Source: Alphaproteobacteria bacterium (GTDB lineage Bacteria > Pseudomonadota > Alphaproteobacteria > DSM-16000 > Inquilinaceae). From it: a stretch of DNA of 10,433 nt. The position numbers and the translations under genes were made by a program. Below the pieces are notes generated by a model. That model was not told where the DNA came from, did not search any database, and saw only the letters and a program-made list of their open reading frames with translations. Location of the stretch: the NCBI GenBank assembly GCA_029263555.1, contig JAJUFW010000051.1, forward strand, positions 1 to 10,433, written 5' to 3'. Shown piece by piece: positions 6,623 to 10,433 of the stretch. Positions within the stretch are counted from its first letter, which is position 1; each line of letters opens with the position of its first letter.

Positions 6623-7402
6623 CTAGGGGAGCATCGCGGCCAGTTCGTCCCGGCGGCCTTCCGTCATCTCGACGAGACAGGCCCTGAAGATGTCCTCCGC
6701 CGCGCCACCGGCAACCGCGACGGCCATCCGCCAACGGCAGTTGGCATCGCGCCAGGCGACGAAGGCCCGCTGGGCCGCGAAGAACGCCTCTTCCGCCCCG
6801 GTCGCCGTACCGGCGGCGTCGAGAGCTGCCGCGGCGCGCCCGGCCCGCCCGGCGGCAAGGGCCAGATCGTCCTCGGCCCGCTTCAGGCGGGATTGGAGGC
6901 ACGCGCTCGTTTCGACGGGGCCGGCCGTTCCGGCGCGGCACTCCCGCAGCACAGGCGGCTCTTCGGCTCGGGATGCGGCCAGCGCCGATGGTGCGCCGGT
7001 CGCAGCCGGGACCGCCATGGGTGCGGGGACAGGAACGGTCGGATCCGACCGCCCGGCGGCGATGTCGCGAAGCTCGCGGATCCGTTCCAGATAGCGCTGC
7101 TTCAGGCAGGCTTCCTGGCCGGTGCCGGAGGCGTTCCAGCACTCCGCCCGGCGGCTGAGCCAATTACGGTGATAGGGCAGAAGGTTTTCGCGCTCGGCGC
7201 CGCTGGTGGCGGCCCGGGCCGCGGCGAAGGCGTTGGCCATCTCCTCGTCCAGGGCCGACAGTTCGGGATCGGCGCAGATCGTCCGCTCGGTCCAACTGCC
7301 GGCGCGGGTGCAATCGAAGCTGGGTCCCCGGGCCGATGCCGGGGACGCGGCGGCCAGAACCAGGGCCGCGGTCAGGACTGCCTTGAAAAGGAGGGACTTC
7401 AT
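6623..7402 (-). CDS. Secreted protein with two LprI-like (DUF1311) domains
   Basis: The product is 259 residues. I start at the ATG at 7402, with AGG 7 nt upstream; a start five codons earlier (7417) is possible but has no SD. Residues 1-25 are a Sec signal ending in ASA. Domain 1 (about 29-112) shows the LprI-like pattern FDCTRAGSWTERTIC, DPELSALDEEM, WLSRRAEC and ACLKQRYLERIREL, with Cys31, 43, 88 and 99. An Ala/Pro linker (120-150) leads to a more diverged second copy (155-255) with Cys155, 168, 222 and 242 at comparable places. Four cysteines per copy suggest two disulfides each in the periplasm. The family was named for a mycobacterial lysozyme inhibitor, but most members have no known function, so inhibition of lysozyme is only one possibility here. 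It is convergent with dctM and divergent from rpmB. Confidence 0.88.
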   Translation of the reverse strand: MKSLLFKAVLTAALVLAAASPASARGPSFDCTRAGSWTERTICADPELSALDEEMANAFAAARAATSGAERENLLPYHRNWLSRRAECWNASGTGQEACLKQRYLERIRELRDIAAGRSDPTVPVPAPMAVPAATGAPSALAASRAEEPPVLRECRAGTAGPVETSACLQSRLKRAEDDLALAAGRAGRAAAALDAAGTATGAEEAFFAAQRAFVAWRDANCRWRMAVAVAGGAAEDIFRACLVEMTEGRRDELAAMLP

Positions 7403-7462
7403 CCGGATACCTGACATGAGGACAGGGCATCGACGCCGGCACCGGCACCGGTCCCGAAAGCC

Positions 7463-7491
7463 TTGACGCTTCGCGGACGTTCGCCTATACC
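7463..7491 (+). promoter_or_regulatory. Promoter of rpmB, sigma-70 type
   Basis: TTGACG (7463-7468), a 17-nt spacer and TATACC (7486-7491) make a good housekeeping promoter, the best in the window. Transcription would begin near 7498 and leave a leader of about 77 nt before rpmB. The motif match and the spacing are seen directly; activity is inferred. Confidence 0.7.
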
Positions 7492-7507
7492 ACCGCGTCT
7501 TCGTCGC

Positions 7508-7532
7508 GCCGGCCCGACAGTGGCCGGCTTTT
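7508..7532 (+). promoter_or_regulatory. Terminator-like hairpin in the rpmB leader (candidate attenuator)
   Basis: A perfect 7-bp all-GC stem (GCCGGCC at 7508-7514, GGCCGGC at 7522-7528) with loop CGACAGT is followed at once by TTTT (7529-7532). It lies about 10 nt downstream of the predicted rpmB start site and 43 nt before the ATG, so it would form in the leader of the mRNA. It could work as an attenuator, as a ribosomal-protein binding site, or as an end for upstream transcription. No alternative antiterminator pairing is obvious to me. Confidence 0.5.
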
Positions 7533-7574
7533 GACTTGACCCGCCATATTGCCTTTCTCTGAGGATTTCAAGCC

Positions 7575-7871
7575 ATGGCCCGTCGTTGCGAGCTCACCGG
7601 CAAGGGTGTCCAGACCGGGAACAACGTCAGCCACGCGAACAACAAGACGCGGCGCCGGTTCCTGCCCAACCTGCAGAAGACGTCGGTTCCGTCCGAGAGC
7701 CTGAACGAAATGGTTCGGCTGCGGCTTTCGACCCAGGCCATCCGCACGATCGAGCATCGTGGCGGGCTGGACGCCTATCTTCTCAGCGCCCGCGCTTCGG
7801 AGCTGAACAGCGAGCTGCGGCGCCTGAAGAAGCGGGTCGAGAAGGCGCAGAGCGGGAACGACGCGGCCTGA
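7575..7871 (+). CDS. rpmB: Large ribosomal subunit protein bL28
   Basis: This 98-residue basic protein is ribosomal protein L28 of the 50S subunit. The N-terminal signature MARRCELTGKGVQTGNNVSHANNKTRRRF is read in pieces as ARRCELTGKG, GNNVSHANNKTRRRFLPN and VRLRLSTQAIRTIEHRGGLDAYLL, which are diagnostic, and the length fits the alphaproteobacterial form with its longer C-terminal helix (about 75-93). GAGGA sits 9 nt before the ATG at 7575. The gene is flanked by its own promoter and a strong terminator, so it is probably monocistronic. Of the four cysteines that bind zinc in C+ forms of L28 only Cys5 is visible, so this is a zinc-free (C-) type. Identification is certain. Confidence 0.98.
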   Translation: MARRCELTGKGVQTGNNVSHANNKTRRRFLPNLQKTSVPSESLNEMVRLRLSTQAIRTIEHRGGLDAYLLSARASELNSELRRLKKRVEKAQSGNDAA

Positions 7872-7893
7872 GGGGCTGACGCCCCGCCGCCGG

Positions 7894-7920
7894 AGCCCGC
7901 GGCTGGTCCGCGGGCTTTTT
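7894..7920 (+). terminator. Rho-independent terminator of rpmB
   Basis: A perfect 9-bp stem (AGCCCGCGG at 7894-7902, CCGCGGGCT at 7908-7916) with the loop CTGGT runs into five T (7916-7920). This is a textbook intrinsic terminator 22 nt after the rpmB stop. A smaller hairpin GGGGC-TGAC-GCCCC (7872-7885) begins directly after the rpmB stop codon and may add to it. Confidence 0.88.
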
Positions 7921-7939
7921 CATTGCTGCGACCTGTCCG

Positions 7940-8728
7940 ATGCTGAGCCTGTCCCCCGAGAGCGTGATCCAGCAGCTGCAGGCCCTTCCGCCCGAGCTGC
8001 TGCTGATTCTCGAGGCGGTGGTGTGCTTCTCCACCATCCTCGTCCTTCTACGTTTGTTCGGGGCGAACGGGCTTTATGCCTATATCGCCGTCGCCGTGGT
8101 CGGCGCCAATCTGCAGGTCGTGAAGGCCGTCCAGTTCGGCATCTACGACAGCCCGGTCGCACTCGGGACCGTTCTGTTCTCGTCGACCTATCTCTGCACC
8201 GACATCCTGACCGAGCATTACGGCCGGGCGGCCGCGCAGCGTGGCGTGCTCATCGGCTTCGCGGTCTATTTGTTCTGGACCGTGCTCATGGTCATGACCA
8301 TGGGCTATTCGCCGCTGACGCCGGAGCAGGCGGGCGAGGAAATGGCCTGGGCTCTACCGGTCCAGGGGGCGCTGGAGACGCTGTTCATGCCGGTCCCGGC
8401 CTTCTTCGTCGCCGGCATGGCTGCCTATCTTGTCAGCCAGCTCAACGACGTCTGGCTCTATCAGGGCATCCGCCGGCTGACCGGGGATCGGGCGCTCTGG
8501 CTGCGCAACAACGGGTCGACGCTGATCTCGTCCCTGATCGACAATACGGTGTTCAGCGTGCTCGCCTGGGTCGTCCTGGCGCCGCAGCCGATCGGCTGGG
8601 AGCCGCTGATCTTCACCTATATCCTGGGAACTTACGGGCTTCGCGCGGCGCTGGCACTCGTGGATACGCCCTTCATGTATCTGTCGAGCCTCGTGATCCG
8701 CCGGGCACCCCCTGCCGCCTATGCCTGA
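7940..8728 (+). CDS. yhhQ: Queuosine-precursor (7-deazapurine) transporter, YhhQ/COG1738 family
   Basis: This 262-residue inner membrane protein belongs to the YhhQ (DUF165) family, which imports queuosine precursors such as preQ0/preQ1 and, in some bacteria, queuine. It has about six to seven hydrophobic helices (roughly 19-38, 46-64, 72-88, 103-122, 150-168, 198-213, 222-250). The family signatures STYLCTDILTEHYGRAAAQ (82-100) and LRNNGSTLISSLIDNTVF (188-205) are clear, and the C-terminal helix carries YGLRAALALVDTPFMY. It is some 40 residues longer than E. coli YhhQ, partly at the N-terminus. The ATG at 7940 has no Shine-Dalgarno sequence and lies only 19 nt after the rpmB terminator; a GTG at residue 9 with GAGAG nearby is an alternative. 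tgt follows with an 8-nt overlap, which strongly supports a role in queuosine salvage. Confidence 0.93.
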   Translation: MLSLSPESVIQQLQALPPELLLILEAVVCFSTILVLLRLFGANGLYAYIAVAVVGANLQVVKAVQFGIYDSPVALGTVLFSSTYLCTDILTEHYGRAAAQRGVLIGFAVYLFWTVLMVMTMGYSPLTPEQAGEEMAWALPVQGALETLFMPVPAFFVAGMAAYLVSQLNDVWLYQGIRRLTGDRALWLRNNGSTLISSLIDNTVFSVLAWVVLAPQPIGWEPLIFTYILGTYGLRAALALVDTPFMYLSSLVIRRAPPAAYA

Positions 8729-9944
8729 CGCATTCGACTACAGGCCCGCCTTCGACTTCGTGATCGAGGCCCGTGATCCTGAAAGTCGCGCCCGAACGGG
8801 GCGGTTAACGACGCCGCACGGCACCATCGAGACACCGAACTTCATCTTCTGCGGCACCAAGGCCTCCGTAAAGGGGGTGACGCCCGCCCAACTGCGCGAA
8901 GCCCGGACCGACATCATCCTGTCGAACACCTATCATCTCATGATCCAGCCGGGGGCGGAGATCGTGGCCCGGATGGGCGGCCTGCATCGCTTCATGGGCT
9001 GGGACGGGCCGATGCTGACCGATTCGGGCGGCTTCCAGATCTTCTCGATGGGCCATGGATCGGTCGCCGACGAGATCAAGGGGCGCCGCAACGCCGGCGT
9101 CGAGACGCCGCGCCCGCCGACGCTCATGAAGATCACCGAAGAGGGGGCGACCTTCCGGTCCTATCTCAACGGCGAAAAGCTGTTCCTGTCGCCCGAGCAC
9201 TCGATCGACATCCAGCGCAAGCTCGGCGCCGACCTGATCGTCCAGTTGGACGAATGCACGCCTTTCCATGTCGACCGGGACTACACCGCCCGGTCGATGG
9301 CGATGAGTCACCGATGGGGCGACCGCAGCCTTGCCGAGTTCCGGCGCGGCGGGGGCCTTTCCGCAAACGGCCTGCCGCAGGCCCTCTACGGCATCATCCA
9401 GGGCGGGATCTATCCCGATCTGAGGCGCGAGAGCGCGGAATACACGCGCGACCGCGACTTCTTCGGCACCGCCGTCGGCGGCTCTCTCGGCGCCCATAAG
9501 GAGCAGATGTACGAGGTCGTTTCGTACTGCATGCCCCATGTCGCACCGGATCGGCCGGTGCATCTTCTGGGCATCGGCGGCATCGGCGACATCTTCGCGG
9601 GCGTCCGGCAGGGCATCGACACCTTCGACTGCGTTTCGCCGACCCGCGTCGCCCGTCACGGCTGGGCCCTGGTGAAGGGCGTTCCCGGCGAGCGCGTCAA
9701 TCTGCGCAACGCCCGCTTCCGGGAGGATTCGGCGCCGATCGACGAGACCTGCGGCTGCCACACCTGCCGCACCTACAGCCGGGCCTATCTCCATCACCTG
9801 ATCCGGGCGCAGGAGCTTCTGGCCATCACGCTGGTGTCGATCCACAACATCTTCACCATGAACCGCCTGATGCGCGACGTGCGCCAGGCGATCCGGACGG
9901 GCGAACTGGACGCCATAGAGCGCGCCTGGGTGGTGGCCCGCTGA
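8721..9944 (+). CDS. tgt: tRNA-guanine transglycosylase, non-canonical Chlamydia-like type
   Basis: The enzyme (407 residues) swaps G34 in the anticodon of GUN tRNAs for a 7-deazaguanine base. Catalytic parts are present: Asp101 in DSGGFQ, Asp177 in DECTP, Gln227 in YGIIQGG, and the nucleophile Asp300 in GIDTFDCV. The zinc ligands are Cys344, Cys346, Cys349 and His375, with the 26-residue spacing of Zymomonas Tgt. Two features differ from ordinary bacterial Tgt. About 22 extra residues stand between DSGGFQ and the next motif (110-140). The pocket loop GGLAVG is replaced by GGSLG (253-257), putting Gly257 where Zymomonas has Val233, as in eukaryotic queuine-using enzymes. Chlamydia Tgt, as I remember it, shares both, though here the pocket Cys179 is retained. 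The base used is therefore probably queuine or a related salvaged base, delivered by the overlapping yhhQ. The start has no good SD, which suits coupling. Confidence 0.95.
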   Translation: MPDAFDYRPAFDFVIEARDPESRARTGRLTTPHGTIETPNFIFCGTKASVKGVTPAQLREARTDIILSNTYHLMIQPGAEIVARMGGLHRFMGWDGPMLTDSGGFQIFSMGHGSVADEIKGRRNAGVETPRPPTLMKITEEGATFRSYLNGEKLFLSPEHSIDIQRKLGADLIVQLDECTPFHVDRDYTARSMAMSHRWGDRSLAEFRRGGGLSANGLPQALYGIIQGGIYPDLRRESAEYTRDRDFFGTAVGGSLGAHKEQMYEVVSYCMPHVAPDRPVHLLGIGGIGDIFAGVRQGIDTFDCVSPTRVARHGWALVKGVPGERVNLRNARFREDSAPIDETCGCHTCRTYSRAYLHHLIRAQELLAITLVSIHNIFTMNRLMRDVRQAIRTGELDAIERAWVVAR

Positions 9945-10050
9945 TTCGACCGGCCGGTCCATCTTTCATCGAACCGTCATCGGTTCGACAACAACGGTTA
10001 ATCGCCCGGCCCGATGACTCGCCTGCCAATCTAGGCAGGAGGGATGGGAG
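9945..10050. promoter_or_regulatory. tgt-to-chemoreceptor spacer with two hairpins
   Basis: The first structure is an 8-bp perfect palindromic stem TCGAACCG (9969-9976) / CGGTTCGA (9981-9988) with loop TCAT, but it has no T-run after it on either strand; it may stop tgt transcription weakly, stabilise the message or be an operator. The second is CCTGCC-AATCTA-GGCAGG (10022-10039); its 3' arm shares bases with the AGGAGG Shine-Dalgarno sequence (10037-10042) of the next gene. I see no convincing promoter pair, so the chemoreceptor promoter is not located. Confidence 0.5.
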
Positions 10051-10433
10051 ATGCTGGGCCGCTGGATTCACGATCGGCCGATCGTCTTCAAGATCGCGCT
10101 GGCGCCCGCCGCGATTCTGCTTGTTCTGACGGTCGCCTCGGCCGGGACGCTCTTCCTCATGGGCCGGCAGCAGGCCGCGCTGGAGACGATTCGGGAGGCC
10201 GGAACCCGGCAGCTTCACGCAAGCGAACTGTCTGCCGATCTCGCCCGGGCCCATGCGATGCTTTACCGGATGGCCGCCCAGGGAACGCTGGCCGAAAGCC
10301 GGATCCTTTCCCTGGCAGACACGGCCAGGGAGGTGGGAGAGGTCGTCGGCATCATTGCCGAGATCGCCGGGCGGACGAATCTTCTGGCGCTCAACGCGAC
10401 GATCGAGGCGGCCCGCGCCGGCGAGGCCGGCCG
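10051..10433 (+). CDS. Methyl-accepting chemotaxis protein, N-terminal part, internally shortened (partial at window edge)
   Basis: The ATG at 10051 follows a perfect AGGAGG by 8 nt. The 127 visible residues hold one membrane helix (about 11-38), a short helical sensor-like stub (39-90: LHASELSADLARAHAMLYR) and then, directly, the highly conserved chemoreceptor signalling tip (95-127: VVGIIAEIAGRTN, LLALNATIEAARAGEAG). A normal chemoreceptor has a second membrane helix, a HAMP domain and roughly 100 more residues of the signalling domain before the tip. Here all of that is missing although the frame stays open. With only one membrane helix the tip would lie on the periplasmic side, where CheA and CheW cannot reach it. 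The ORF is thus either the remains of an internal deletion or an assembly artefact; the rest lies beyond the window. Confidence 0.75.
   Translation, partial: MLGRWIHDRPIVFKIALAPAAILLVLTVASAGTLFLMGRQQAALETIREAGTRQLHASELSADLARAHAMLYRMAAQGTLAESRILSLADTAREVGEVVGIIAEIAGRTNLLALNATIEAARAGEAG

Noticed and set aside
5268..6626. A 452-codon plus-strand frame overlapping dctM in another frame
   Set aside because: It is an Arg/Gly/His-rich out-of-frame reading of dctM.
7531..7556. A second rpmB promoter with -35 at TTGACT or TTGACC (7531-7541)
   Set aside because: No acceptable -10 lies 16-18 nt downstream; the site at 17 nt reads TTTCTC.
7921..7939. A preQ1 riboswitch before yhhQ
   Set aside because: The 19 nt available are too short and hold no aptamer-like pairing.
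8721..9944. Tgt-like DpdA of DNA 7-deazaguanine modification
   Set aside because: The protein has the complete tRNA-type zinc site and catalytic motifs and no phage-like or DNA-modification neighbours.
8805..9962. A 385-codon minus-strand frame opposite tgt
   Set aside because: tgt is certain from its catalytic and zinc residues; the opposite frame has no motif.
9990..10017. A flagellar sigma-28-type promoter (CCCGATGA at 10010-10017) for the chemoreceptor gene
   Set aside because: The -10 is a partial match and the expected TAAA about 15 nt upstream is absent (ACAA is found).
1..10433. CRISPR arrays, insertion sequences, attachment sites, tRNA or rRNA genes
   Set aside because: I found no regularly spaced repeats, transposase motifs with terminal repeats, or cloverleaf-like sequences; base composition is even apart from the AT-richer promoter region near 3208-3280.

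Overview
The window reads as a high-GC alphaproteobacterial chromosome segment. The L28 protein has the N-terminus usual for that class, the substrate-binding protein has a twin-arginine signal, and codons strongly favour G or C in the third position. I cannot name a genus; a Rhodospirillales-like lineage is a guess.

Left part (1-3052, minus strand): an apparent three-gene operon of cell-envelope proteins. It starts with a lipoprotein that combines a glycine-zipper/17 kDa surface-antigen fold with an inserted SH3-like domain. Next comes a 630-residue exported protein with a long Ala/Pro/Glu-rich linker, a MORN-like patch and an Arg/Glu-rich coiled coil. The last gene starts at GTG and runs off the window edge. 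The junctions overlap by 1 nt and 4 nt, so translation is probably coupled. I do not recognise the second and third products.

Centre (3053-6606): a 360-bp divergent intergenic region, then a complete tripartite TRAP transporter, dctP-dctQ-dctM, of the TakP/FcbT1 (2-oxoacid, mannitol/chloroaromatic) type. A strong hairpin between dctP and dctQ probably sets unequal expression. Converging on it from the minus strand (6623-7402) is a secreted protein with two LprI-like (DUF1311) cysteine domains.

Right part (7463-10433, plus strand): rpmB (ribosomal protein L28) with its own promoter, a terminator-like hairpin in its leader and a clear Rho-independent terminator. Then come yhhQ (7-deazapurine/queuosine-precursor transporter) and tgt (tRNA-guanine transglycosylase), overlapping by 8 nt. 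The Tgt is not the ordinary bacterial type. It has about 22 extra residues after the DSGGFQ motif, and its pocket motif is GGSLG instead of GGLAVG, both as I recall them from Chlamydia Tgt. Together with YhhQ this points to salvage of queuine or a related base. The window ends inside a methyl-accepting chemotaxis protein ORF in which one membrane helix and a short sensor stub join directly to the conserved signalling tip, with no second membrane helix or HAMP domain. This is either a real internal deletion or an assembly join.

Most of the window is ordinary housekeeping and transport. The points that deserve a second look are the non-canonical Tgt/YhhQ pair, the unassigned envelope operon, the leader hairpins and the collapsed chemoreceptor.
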